Under the pieces are notes generated by a model. That model was not told the DNA's origin and ran no database searches. It saw only the letters and a program-made list of their open reading frames with translations. The position numbers and the translations under genes were made by a program. Shown here in pieces: positions 1 through 12,200 of a stretch of 64,000 nt of DNA; the first letter of the stretch is position 1; each line of letters starts with the position of its first letter. The stretch is from Luidia sarsii (taxonomy: Eukaryota; Echinodermata; Asteroidea; Paxillosida; Luidiidae). The DNA lies in assembly GCA_949987565.1 (NCBI GenBank), contig OX465104.1, positions 1,686,590 through 1,750,589 on the forward strand, given 5' to 3'.

Positions 1-60
1 GAAGCCATCTGCAATCAGCCTGCCTAGCTCAGGTGGTACAGCAAGGCTTGCTTTTGAATC
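1..60 (+). mobile_element. Degenerate tRNA-like fragment (SINE-2 type)
   Basis: TAGCTCAGGTGGTACAG resembles an RNA polymerase III A box. A TTTTGAATCTTGGCC stretch stands where a B box would be. It is truncated by the window edge and too decayed to be a tRNA gene. Confidence 0.35.
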
Positions 61-99
61 TTGGCCCAGTCCAATTTACATCGATATTCTCCTTAGTAC

Positions 100-260
100 C
101 TAAAGTTTATGATGACACTGTGCACGCAGTCTCTTTTGAGAAGGAGGATGGGACCGAGAAGAGTTAAACTCGACATTTCGGACACTCTCGCAGTTACTCT
201 GCCCGTTGTCAGGAGACTTTGTGGTTGAATCAGATTTCTTCTCGCCTTCTCCCCCCCCCT
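100..260 (-). mobile_element. Degenerate hammerhead-like retroelement fragment (family B)
   Basis: On the - strand this reads CTGACAACGGGCAGAGT .. GTGTCCGAAATGTCG, a decayed version of the CTGAAGACGAGCAG .. CTGTTCGAAACGTCG core seen at 21.9 kb. It sits in the TOP3A intron just before the exon at 266. Confidence 0.4.
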
Positions 261-265
261 CGTAG

Positions 266-3200
266 ATGGTGGATGGCGAAACCAGCCCCCCACCCCTGCT
301 GACAGAAGCCGACCTGATTTCTCTGATGGAGAAGCATGGCATAGGTGAGTGGATTCTCGTTCATTCTTTCTCCGTGCTTTCTTACCAGTGTAGCCGGACG
401 CTCTCCGTCTTTTTAGACTTGCCTCCCTTTTGGTGGACTTTGTGTCTCTTTTGTTGACTACGGCAAAATCATCTCTCCTCATCCCACATTTGTTCATTAT
501 TTGTTTCCGTCTGCTTGTCTATTTGTTTTTGTCTGTCTGTTTATTGGTTTTTTTTTGTCTGTTTGTTTGTCCATATGTCTGTCTATGTCTCTTGGGGTGT
601 TTGTTTGTTTGTCTTTCTGTCGCGGTGTTTGTCTATGTGTGTTTGTCTGCCTGCCTGTTTGTCTGTTGCGTTTTGTTTGTATGTTTTTTTGCCTGCCAGC
701 AGCCAATTTCACGAAACTTCAAATGTTGCGTACGCAACATTTTGTTGTGTAACTTACGCAACATTTTGCTGCCTTTTCTAAATAGTGCACAAAAGAGCCA
801 TTGTGGCGCAAGAATTACGCAACATTTGTAAGTTGCGTAAGTTACGCAACTTTTCTTGAATTTGGCTGCTGTTTGTTTTTGTCTGTTAATTTGTTTCATT
901 GTCTTTCCATCTGTCTATGTCTCTTTGTTGGGTTGTTTGTTTGTTTTGGGATTGTTGTTATATTTGTATGTTTTTTGCAGGCACGGACGCAACCCACGCT
1001 GAGCACATAGAGACCATCAAGTCTCGTCTGTACGTGGGTGTCCGGCCTGACGGTCGCTTCGTGCCGGGTGAGCTAGGCATGGGCCTGGTGGAGGGATACG
1101 ACAGCATGGGACACCCAGTCTCCAAGCCTGACCTCAGAGCTGAGCTGGAGGCAGACCTTAAAAGGTATCCCTACGCACGCCCATCCCCCCCCCCCCCCGA
1201 AAAAAAAAGGGCCATCGCATAATATGACATATTTGCATATTAATTGGGTCCATGTATTTAGGATCACAAAACTCAAAATTTAGTGGGCCTGACGTTTCGA
1301 TCCTAGCAGGACCTTTCTCAAAGGCAGAGAAAGGTCCTCTGCCTTTGAGAAAGGTCTTAATTTATTAACAAATAAATAATCAGGATTATTTGCATTTTTT
1401 CCCCATCGCGATCGCGATCTTTTGGTGTGTGTGAACGCCAGAAAAAAACAAACCTTAACAAGTTTTATTCAATTATCGTTTTATTTGAATCAATACTTTT
1501 TTAAAGTAATTTTTCCAATGAGTTTTCAAAGTGATTGGCATTTGCTAATATATTTTTTAATGATATTACTCAGGTTACTCTGCCTTTGAGAAAGGTCCTG
1601 CTGGGATCGAAATGCATGCCTACTAAATTTTGAGATTTGCGTTTTATAATTTGTACCGTAGTCAGTAAGCAGTTTGCAACATTTTTTGTATATCACGTTA
1701 AGATCACAAAACGTGAGAAAAAAATGCTCTGAAAAATCTGACTATATAAATGAATATCACTCATATCACAACATGTCCCTATGTTATAACCACGTTCATT
1801 TCTTGTGAATAAAACCAGAAAGTAGAAGCATTGAAGATATGATTCCAGAAGAAGAAAAAAAAATCAAAGTGTTACAGAAAATTCAAACCTCTGAACATGA
1901 GCGGGCCATTGCGTGCAAATGCATAGCAAGACTTATATCACCTTTTTCTGAAGCGGGTCAAATATTAGTAACTTGGAGGTTGTTGAGCAGTTTACAGCTT
2001 GTTTGGGGAAGGGGGTTGTATCCATCTTAAATAGCCTATAAAGTTTTCAATTTTGTTCTCCAAGATTTTTTTTTTTCTCGAAAATTGCAGCACGAAGTTT
2101 TGGAGTTTATGTCGATTGTAATTCCGGAAGTTAGGAGCACCTGATATTTGGATCTTAGCAGGACCCTTCCTGTTGGGTTTGAAACGTCGGCCACTCATCA
2201 TGATTTTTTGATATTTGCATCTTGCTCATTTTAGTCAGGAAGCAGTTTGCAAGGATTGCCCGACTCAATGTGTGGTTAACACTGCAAGCATTGTGCTTGG
2301 CCCAATTGACGTCTTGAAGGAAAAACAAGCACGCGATACTGATTATACGTCTAGTATAATCTTAATGATTTTTTTAATTTTAAATTTTTTACTTTTGTGC
2401 TTCTTTGTGTGTGATTTTTATTAACGTTTCTCTATTTCTCAATGTTTTCACACCCTCTTTTATGAGTATTTGTTTTTGAGATCAAATTTTTTCTATTTAT
2501 ACATATTCAGCCACTAGTAGCTCCATGTTTCAATGTGTAAATGAGTTTTCATTTCTCCGTCTTGGTGTTGATCACATTCTTAATAATTTCTTAATAATAG
2601 AATGTTTTTTGAAATGTAAATGTATATATATATGTTTTTAATGAAGCAAATATAAGGAATTGTGTGTAATGCCGATACATTTCAGCCGTTTGGCTACGAG
2701 GAGGCATAATGAAATAAATAAACCATAATAATAATAATAATAATGATAGTAGGGTGAACCCTCATTGAAGTAATTTCTCCTTGACGCAAAATCTTATTTT
2801 ATCTACTGGTTTGTCAGTTGGTTGACAGCATTTTTGTTTGTTTCAGAATTTGCGACGGAATCAGAGATCCGGATGTGGTACTCCGAGAGCAGATTGAGAA
2901 GTATCGGCAAGTTTTTATAGAGGCAGCTGCAAATGTAAGAGTCCCGTGACTAAACTAGATTTGCTTTTTAGACCAACAGATGAAGGACAAACAGACTGGG
3001 AACTTTAGAACAATTTTATGGCAAAGAAAACTTTGAATGGACCGGGACTTGAACCCGAGACCTCTGGTTTTGGGCACCAGAGCTCTTACCATCTGAGCTA
3101 TGCAGCCCTTAGATGGTGGCCTTCCCAAATAGTCAACCAGTCTTTGTATGATCCCCGAGCTGCCGTAGCCAGGTTTACAGCAATTAGTTGTTTGCATCTG

Positions 3201-6200
3201 AATGAAAGTTGGGGTGTGATCCCTGGAGATATACGGCAGTTAATTGTTGAATTGCGTCTGACTGGCACCCCCACCCCGGCAAAGGCTAGTTGACTGTTAG
3301 GGAAGGCCACCATCTAAGGGCTGGATAGCTCAGATGGAAGAGCACTGGTACATTAATCCAGAGGTCTCGGGTTCAAGTCCCAGTCCAGTCAATGTTTTCT
3401 TTGCTAATTTGTTCCCAGTTCCCAGTCATTTTTCCTTTGTGTGTTTGACTTGTTAATTTAACGGTTGTATTGTCATCTCTGAAACAGGCCAACATGCTGG
3501 ACGTAGCTTTGTCTGGATATTTGGGAGAGCGTCCCGAGACGTACGTCCCTGAGGGTAAGTAGATTCACGTCTGTCCCTTCTGTCGATGCCCGCGTCACTG
3601 GTAGTGGCAGCGCCGGTGTTGTCTGTCACTCTGTGTCATTGTATTTTGTGTCAGGTGACTGTCACTATCATTATTGATGTGTCTGTCACTGTCATTGCAG
3701 AGGTGTACGTCACTTTTTGTCATTTTGTTTTTGTGTCTGTCACTAGGTGTCATCGTCAGTGTGTCTGTCACTGCCATTGTGAATGTGTCTGTCACTGTGT
3801 GTCATCATTGGTGTGTCTGTCACTGCCATTGTGAATGTGTCTGTCACTAGGTGTCATCGTCCATGTGTCTATCACTGACATAGATGACTCTGAATGTTGA
3901 TTGACCGTCCTTGCCGGATGCGAGAGCCAATCTGATGGCCTGTCATTTTTCCTCCGACCCTCCCCCCCCCCCACAGTGCCCGAGACGGTCACCCCGGTCC
4001 GGTCCTGTCCCGGCTGCGGTCAGTCCATGGTCCTGAGGGCCAAGAAGGAGGGTGGCTGGATGGTCAGCTGCACCGGCTACCCTGCCTGCAGGGCGGCCGT
4101 CTGGTTCCCAGAGGCAGTCCAGGAGGCTGCCATAGCCGATGAAGTCTGCCAGACTGTGAGTGGAACGCCGCTGGACGGGGGGGCGCCAGACTGTCAGGAT
4201 GAAGCTTTGGGGCTTTTTTCCAAAACCCGGCTTAGGCTCAGGCTCCGGCTTTGTCTTTCTTTTTTTCATCCGTTTTCAAGCACAAGGCATGAAAACAGGA
4301 AGCCTTTGGCTTTGTTTCTGAATGTTACACTGCGTTTTGTAAACAAGAATCCAAAGCTTCAACTGCAACATAGAACTCCAGCCTGCGTTTTCAGGTTTTG
4401 GATGACAGAGACAAAGCCGGAGCCGAAGCTTAAGCCGGGTTTTGAGAAAAGGCGCCTAGTCCCATTGCACGGGCTACAGCTTGGAGTAACAAGCAAGTCA
4501 ATGGGATTTGGCGACAGCCACTACATGTCGATAGCAGCTTCCATAGACTCACGTATAAATGATGGGGAATTCAAAGGTTCCGGTACAGGGGTTGTCCAGC
4601 TAGGCTGGGACAGGGTTAGGGTTAGGGTGAGGGTTAGGGTTAGGGTTAGGGTTAGGGTTAGGGTCAGGGTTAGGGTTAGGGTTAGGGTTAGGGTTAGGGT
4701 GAGGGTGAGGGTTAGGGTTAGGGTGAGGGTCAGGGTTAGGGTTAGGGTGAGGGTTAGGGTTAGGGTCAGGGGAGGTGAAGTGGTTTACCGGGACACGGTG
4801 ACAACTTCCTGCGACACAAGTTTTTGGCCTGTGTGGGCACAAAAAAAAAAAAAAAAAAAGGGTTTTCAATCACAATTCAAATCGCGATTATTTCTTGTAG
4901 TGGGAACGGACCTATTGTACAATAACAATGTATTGCACCACTGCTCAATTTTGTTGCTCATACCCACTCTACTCTTCTCTACTCCACAAAGTCTTTATTA
5001 GATAACAAAACAGAAACAGGGAATGTGGTTAATCTTAAAATTTAGTGGGCCTGACGTTTCGATCCTAGCAGGACCTTTCTCAAAGGCAGAGTGACAAGGA
5101 CAGAACAGATACATGTACACGAAGGAGGGGGGAAGAGCGTGAATAGGACACGGATGAATTATGATAATCAAAAGTGTCAACTCCCAACATCTAGAAAGGC
5201 AAAAAAAACACCAGCCCCTATAGACGTGTTGATCACATTCTTTGTTGATTCCACTTGACAGTGCCAGCCGGGACCTGTGAAGAAAATCAAGTTCAAGTTC
5301 AAGAGGGGCTCTGTCCCACCCACCATGCCACGAGAGTAAGTGAGCGTCTCTCCCTCTTTGTTGTGGAGCGTCAGCTGTTGACCCTTTCAAGCTGCGGAGG
5401 CCAGACTTGGCATTTCTTCCCTGCCAAGAAGTGTGGCTGAAATAAGCCGATTAGCATTAGAAAGACAACTGTGGGGCATAAGAAGCGTGTCAGCATGTGG
5501 CAGTGCATTGCGTGTATCAAGTACTTCAGTCATAACTTAAAGGCCTTTTCACACTATGAACGTTCGATCCGTGTCGAAATGTACATGGGTCACTTTCAAC
5601 ACGGTTCACTTTCAACACGGGTCACTTTCAACACGGGTCACTTTCAACACGGGTCACTTTCGCTCCGTTTTCACACTACTCACAGCAACACCGGCATTTG
5701 CTCGACACGTGTAAGGTATCGCGCTCTCAACACGGATAGACCCTAAAGTGCTGCCACGCATGCACTCGGCCGTTACGTTACACCGGTCGAACTCAACCCA
5801 GAGACGTTCACACTACGGCTTTCAACACGGGTCAGACTTCTCAACACGGGTCGACCGCTCTCAACCAACCTCCTGAGCAGGGTTGGTTTCAACACGCGTC
5901 AAGCGCTCTACACGGGTCGACGCCGTGTTGGAATCGTGCAGTGTGAAAAGCTCAGTCTAGTGGACACTGGTCCGACTCATGTCCAACACAGATTTTTTGT
6001 AGTGTGAAAAACCCTAATGTTGACTATGGCCATTTTCGAAATGAAGGCTTAGGCTCGGGCTCAGGCTTCGTCTCCGTCTGACAAAACCTGAAAATCCAGA
6101 TTGTGGTTTGTTTCCGAATTTGAAGGTTTGTCGGCTTGATAAATACAGAGTATCACTCAAGAAGTAATTAGGAGGGCCTGATGTTTGGATTCTTGCAGGA

Positions 6201-9200
6201 ACTTTCTCAAAGGCAGAATGACAGGGACAGAAACAAACAAAGGGGATAGCTGTGGGGTGAGATCTAAGGGAAGGGGAGAGGTTTGGGTGGGGTAACATCA
6301 ACGTCAAACAGTGAGAGAGTGAAAAAGTGGGGAGTGAACTCAAAAGAGTTCAACAGGCAAGGTGTGCGCTGTCTTCTTGAGTAGCTGTGACAATTGTGTT
6401 CTGCCCAGGTATGTGGGCTGCATCGGAGGCTGTGACACCATGCTGAGGGATGCCCTGGACCTCAACCTACGCTATCTCAGACCGCCGGCCCAGGCACAAG
6501 GTCAGTCCGGGTCAAAGGTCAACTCGGGACCAAGCATCAATGAGTGGAATACCAATTTGATTGCAGCAAGGATAAAGTGAAACACGGCTTGCAATCCTGT
6601 GTCAAACAAGGACACAATTTCATGCTAGGAAGGTATTCTTGCTTACATGGCTCAATGAAACTAACCCCAGCAGTGACCGATAGGGCTAAGCCAGTGTTGA
6701 CCAGTGTGGTTGAAAATTTGCTGTGGCCGAAAGAAAAGCAGTCATCTAAAAAAACAGAGACCTTAACCGCTTCGCGCCGGGACCTCCAACATTCGAACGG
6801 ATAATCTCTTGACAAAAGCCCCACCGATGTCCGAATTGTGCCAGGTTTTACTCTCTTGTACCCATAGTATACCCTTTTTTTATTTATCTCACAGAAATAT
6901 ATTGTTCCTATTGTTTTTATAGCCAGATTTGAGAATGACTCATTGTTAAAAAACCACCGTATGGCGGTCATGGGCGCTGGGAAAACGCCCGGCGCGAAGT
7001 GGTTAACAATTATTGGTCCGTAATTAGATCGGCAACTATCGCAGCATATTTTTACTTTTTGTGACGGGACCCTTTTCTTTTTCTCTCAACCGTCCTCCAG
7101 TTCCGACGACCGGCGCACGGAACCGCCGACAAGGGAACAATGGAGGAGGGCGGGGCGGCGGGAGAGGGCCAGGAGGAGGAAGAGGAGGGGGAGGGGGAGG
7201 AGGAGGAGGAAGGGGAGGAGGAGGAGGTGGAGGAAGGGGAGGAGGAGGTGGAGGAGGAAGGGGAGGAGGAGGAGGTGGAGGAAGGGGAGGAGGAGGGGGA
7301 GGAGGAGGGAGGGGCTTTGGGACGGGGGCGGGCGGGGCCGGAGGAAGGGGCGGGGCCGGGTTTGGAGGGGGCGCGGCACCGTCCAATCAGGGCAGGGGGT
7401 TTGGAGGCAGGGGCGGAGCCTCAGGAGGTGGGGGCGGTGGTCAGAACTTCTCCTCTGGTCAGCAGTCCAGGGTTCCACTCAACAATGTTCCGGCCAGGTA
7501 AAACATCTGAGTAGATTCCTGAATTCTTAGAATAAAAAAAAAAAGTTAAGTTTTCAAGTAGACCCCTGCATTTTGACATAAAGACTGGATTCAAGCTTTC
7601 ATGTAGATCCCTGAATTTAAAGATTGTAGTATTCCAGGGTTGCCCTCAACAATGTTCTGGGCAGGTAAAACTTTCGAGTAGACTCCTGAATTCTTCAACT
7701 AAAACAAGTTTAGTTTTTTTGAGTAGACCCCTGCATTTTGACATTAAGACTTGATTTGGCTTACGCATTGCATTATAGATATAACATGGTACCCACTGCT
7801 ATACATATTCAGATCTGCCACATGACTGCAACTAGCTCGGTGGTACAGTGTTATAGACGTCTGCACTAGAAAGCAGGAGTCACAGGTTCAAATCCTGCCC
7901 GAGCTGCCTGTATTTTATTCAGCAGGCAATCGGGCAAAGCACTGAGCACACAGTGCATTATTACATCGAGTAGGGCAAGCCCCCATTGAAATAATCGGTC
8001 TTTTCAGAGCCTTACTCTGAGTTCAGGTATGCAACTTTTCTGCGGATCCGCGGATTTCCTTCTTTTTTTTTTATTCGGCCGTAAAAAAATAAAATCCGTA
8101 AAAAAATAAAACAATTAATGAAAAATGCATCTGGATATTTCTTCTCCCCTAACTATTATTTAAAACACATGCTGAGATCAGGTTAAAATTTTTGATGTTT
8201 ACTTTTCATTTTGTGTAAACAAAAATTTAATTTTCTCGGTGTATGCCTTGAAAAAGGTTAAAATCTGTCACTCAGCTTAAACTTGTCATAAGTGGTCACA
8301 AACTGCTCAGAATGCACCACAGAGCATCTAGAATCCAAAATTTTCCCGGGCCCTTAGGTCTCTTGTCAAAAAGATCATCGGTTGAGTGCCGGTTGAATTC
8401 ATCCGACCGATAAAATTTCCCCGGGTAGAAAGCCGATTGTACTGGACTCTGGGGTGAAAAATACACGATGGCTGTCCGGTGGAAACGACATCGGACGGGT
8501 CAAATCATCCGATACCAACCGATGATCTTTTTGACAAGAGTCCTTAAGCGGGCCCCAAACCACACGCCGTAAGGGGTTCGTGCTTCGCGCTCCCTGTTTC
8601 ATTCGGACATTTATTTTTTTACAAGTTAAGAGTTTCATGCCTGTGAGTTACAGGCTCTTTTCAGCCACTGTGTCACAGCAAACTCTGTGCTTCTACCATG
8701 CAAACCTTCAAACTCTTACAGTCCTGTTTGCTCCTGTGTGACAGCGGTCAGAGTTTCTTTGCCGGTACGGGAGGTGGCAGCGCCGGCAATGCTGTGGTCT
8801 GCAACTGTGGTCAGGATGCCATCAGGCTGACCGTGAAGAAAGAGGGTCCTAACATCGGTGAGTACGTGAGGTGATCCCGTCTCAAAAAAAACCAATAGAA
8901 CTGGATTGGTCGTCGCCTTAGCAACGTCACCTTAGCCTGTCTGATTGACCATCCGACATCCCAAAGGTCCATGCGCACTGCGCAAATGATTGCGATTTGA
9001 ATCGCGATTTTGAAAGCAATTAAGACTTGAAGGTTTGCATGGTGGAAAAAACTAAGTGGAAGGTTTGCGGTGACACCATGTATCTCTTCTATTTCAAGAA
9101 GTGTGGCTCACACATTTATACTGGCGCATGACAATAAAATCGCTAAAACAAAGAGAAAAGAGGATGTCAATGTGGCTTTTGTCAACGGATTATCCATCCT

Positions 9201-12200
9201 ACATCCCTCCCTGTCTCCCTCCTTACCTCCCTCTTTGCCTCCTTCTCTGCCTCCCTGCCTCCCTACATCCCTTCCTCCACCCCTCCTTGCCTTCCTCCCT
9301 CTTAACCTCCCTCTTTGCCTCCTTCCCTGCCTCCCTGCCTCCCTACATCCCTTCCTCCACCCCTCCTTGCCTTCCTCCCTCTTAACCTCCCTCTTTGCCT
9401 CCTTCCCTGCCTCCCTGCCTCCCTACATCCCTTCCTCCACCCCTCCTTGCCTTCCTCCCTCTTAACCTCCCTCTTTGCCTCCTTCCCTGCCTCCCTGCCT
9501 CCCTACATCCCTTCCTCCACCCCTCCTTGCCTTCCTCCCTCTTAACCTCCCTCTTTGCCTCCTTCCCTGCCTCCCTGCCTCCCTACATCCCTTCCTCCAC
9601 CCCTCCTTGCCTTCCTCCCTCTTAACCTCCCTCTTTGCCTCCTTCCCTGCCTCCCTGCCTCCCTACATCCCTTCCTCCACCCCTCCTTGCCTTCCTCCCT
9701 CTTAACCTCCCTCTTTGCCTCCTTCCCTGCCTCCCTGCCTCCCTACATCCCTTCCTCCACCCCTCCTTGCCTTCCTCCCTCTTAACCTCCCTCTTTGCCT
9801 CCTTCCCTGCCTCCCTGCCTCCCTACATCCCTTCCTCCACCCCTCCTTGCCTTCCTCCCTCTTAACCTCCCTCTTTGCCTCCTTCCCTGCCTCCCTACAT
9901 CCCTTCCTCCACCCCTCCTTGCCTTCCTCCCTCTTAACCTCCCTCTTTGCCTCCTTCCCTGCCTCCCTGCCTCCCTACATCCCTTCCTCCACCCCTCCTT
10001 GCCTTCCTCCCTCTTGACCTCCCTCTTTGCCTCCTTCCCTGCCTCCCTGCCTCCCTACATCCCTTCCTCCACCCCTCCTTGCCTTCCTCCCTCTTAACCT
10101 CCCTCTTTGCCTCCTTCCCTGCCTCCCTGCCTCCCTACATCCCTTCCTCCACCCCTCCTTGCCTTCCTCCCTCTTAACCTCCCTATTTGCCTCCTTCCCT
10201 GCCTCCCTGCCTCCCTACATCCCTTCCTCCACCCCTCCTTGCCTTCCTCCCTCTTAACCTCCCTCTTTGCCTCCTTCCCTGCCTCCCTGCCTCCCTACAT
10301 CCCTTCCTCCACCCCTCCTTTCCTTCCTCTCCTTGCCTCCCTCTCTGCCTCCCTCCCTCAATCCTTCCCCCCAGTTTAAGATAGAAGATAAAGACAGGTT
10401 GCCTGGTCAGTGCCCAAACCACAGTATGGGGATACGTCTGTCCCGCCAGCAAGGAGTAAATAATTACTAAAGCCTAACCCCGCTGACATCGGTTGTGCCT
10501 CGAACTTTTTCCGGAGACAGACGCCCCTAACCCTACCTGCGTAATTAATCATCCCTAACCCCCGCGCTGTCCCTCCCTCCCTCCTCTCCTAGGGCGGCAG
10601 TTCTACAAGTGCAAGGAGGGCGGCTGCGACTTCTTCCTGTGGGGCGACGCCGACGAGAACCCCGGACCCTCGGGCCCCGCCGGGGGTGCGTGGAATTCCG
10701 CCGGCGCTGCTAGCGGCGGCACCGGTGGTGGCAGCGGCTTTGGGGCCTGCTTCAGCAGCAACAGCAACAGCAGCAACAGCAGCTACGGGGGCGGCTACAG
10801 CGGTTCTAGCAGCGGCTACGAGTCTGGGAAGGAGGGCGGCGGAGGCGGGAACAGGACCAACAACTGGGGCGAGATCATGTGCCAGTGCGGGCAGGCAGCC
10901 GTGCAGTAAGAGGCTCCTCCCTCTCTGTAGATTGGCTCAGGCTGGTCTCTTTTAGAAGGGCCTCTCTCCCTCTCCCTCTTCCTCTCCCTCTTCCTCTCCC
11001 TCTCCCTTTCCCTCTCCCTCTCCCTCTCCCTCTCCCTCTCCCTCTCCCTCTCCCTCTCCCTCTCCCTCTCCCTCTCCCTCTCCCTCTCCCTCTCCCTCTC
11101 CCTCTCCCTCTCCCTCTCCCTCTCCCTCTCCCTCTCCCTCTCCCTCTCCCTCTCCCTCTCCCTCTCCCTCTCCCTCTCCCTCTCCCTCTCCCTCTCCCTC
11201 TCCCTCTCCCTCTCCCTCTCCCTCTCCCTCTCCCTCTCCCTCTCCCTCTCCCTCTCCCTCTCCCTCTCCCTCTCCCTCTCCCTCTCCCTCTCCCTCTCCC
11301 TCTCCCTCTCCCTCTCCCTCTCCCTCTCCCTCTCCCTCTCCCTCTCCCTCTCCCTCTCCCTCTCCCTCTCCCTCTCCCTCTCCCTCTCCCTCTCCCTCTC
11401 CCTCTCCCTCTCCCTCTCCCTCTCCCTCTGCCTCTCCCTCTCCCTCTCCCTCTCCCTCTCCCACTCCCTCTCCCTCTCCCTCTCTCTCTTCCGTCTCTCT
11501 CTCTTCCCTCTCTCTCTCTCCTCTCTCTCATTTGGCCACAGGGCCACTGCTAGATTCAAACCCTGCATATAGGATGGCCTTCAACTGGCCCCAGACAATT
11601 CCACACTGTCATTTGCCCACAGGGCCACTGCTAGATTCAAACCCTGCATATAGGATGGCCTTCAACTGGCCCCAGACAATTTCAGACTGTCATTTGGCCA
11701 CAGGGCCACTGCTAGATACCAATCCCCACTCACAGATCACCGCGCTGCGCTTTTGTCCGCTTGCAGGCGCACCGTGCAGAAGGAGGGGGCCAACAAAGGC
11801 CGGGAGTTCTATGTCTGCAACAAGCCGCAGGGCAAGCAGTGCAAGTTCTTTGAGTGGAAGGATGGGGCGGGCAGTGGCGCCGGTGGTGGCAGCGGTGGTC
11901 TTGGGAGAGGAAGTGGCGGCGGCGGTGGTAGCGGTGGATGGGGCAACAGAGGCGGTGGCTCCAGCCATCAACCAACGTGGGGTGAGTGGCATTGATGTCC
12001 TACACCTCCGTCCGAGTTAGGTTTCAAGGAGCCCAAGGTAGCCATGGAGACATGAACCCACGTTGGGTGAATGTCATCAAAGTTCCTTGAAAAAGTGTAT
12101 GGGGTGATAGAGCAAAAATGTTACAAACTGCTTAAGTGAATGACATCGAAGTTGTACCTCCTTGAAAAGTGTATGTTGTGATAGAGCAATACACACAAAT

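Noticed and set aside
3319..3393. A functional tRNA gene
   Set aside because: A and B boxes are present, but U33 is missing, the T stem is mismatched, and several dispersed copies share non-tRNA flanks: a SINE.
4795..4911. A regulatory AATCGCGATT palindrome
   Set aside because: The same block occurs at 62580-62690 and in decayed form near 1410, 8985 and 44990, so it is a MITE core.
3901..5001. A single 366-codon frame across the telomere-like tract
   Set aside because: Only 3977-4155 within it is TOP3A exon 5, with splice sites at both ends; the rest runs through a MITE and the (GGGTTA)n tract.
9070..10470. Repeated 76-codon frames
   Set aside because: Shadows of the 80-bp satellite.
10816..11568. 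Arg-Glu, Arg-Gly, Leu-Pro and Gly-Glu frames of up to 250 codons
   Set aside because: All come from the (CTCCCT)n array; only the TOP3A exons on either side are coding.
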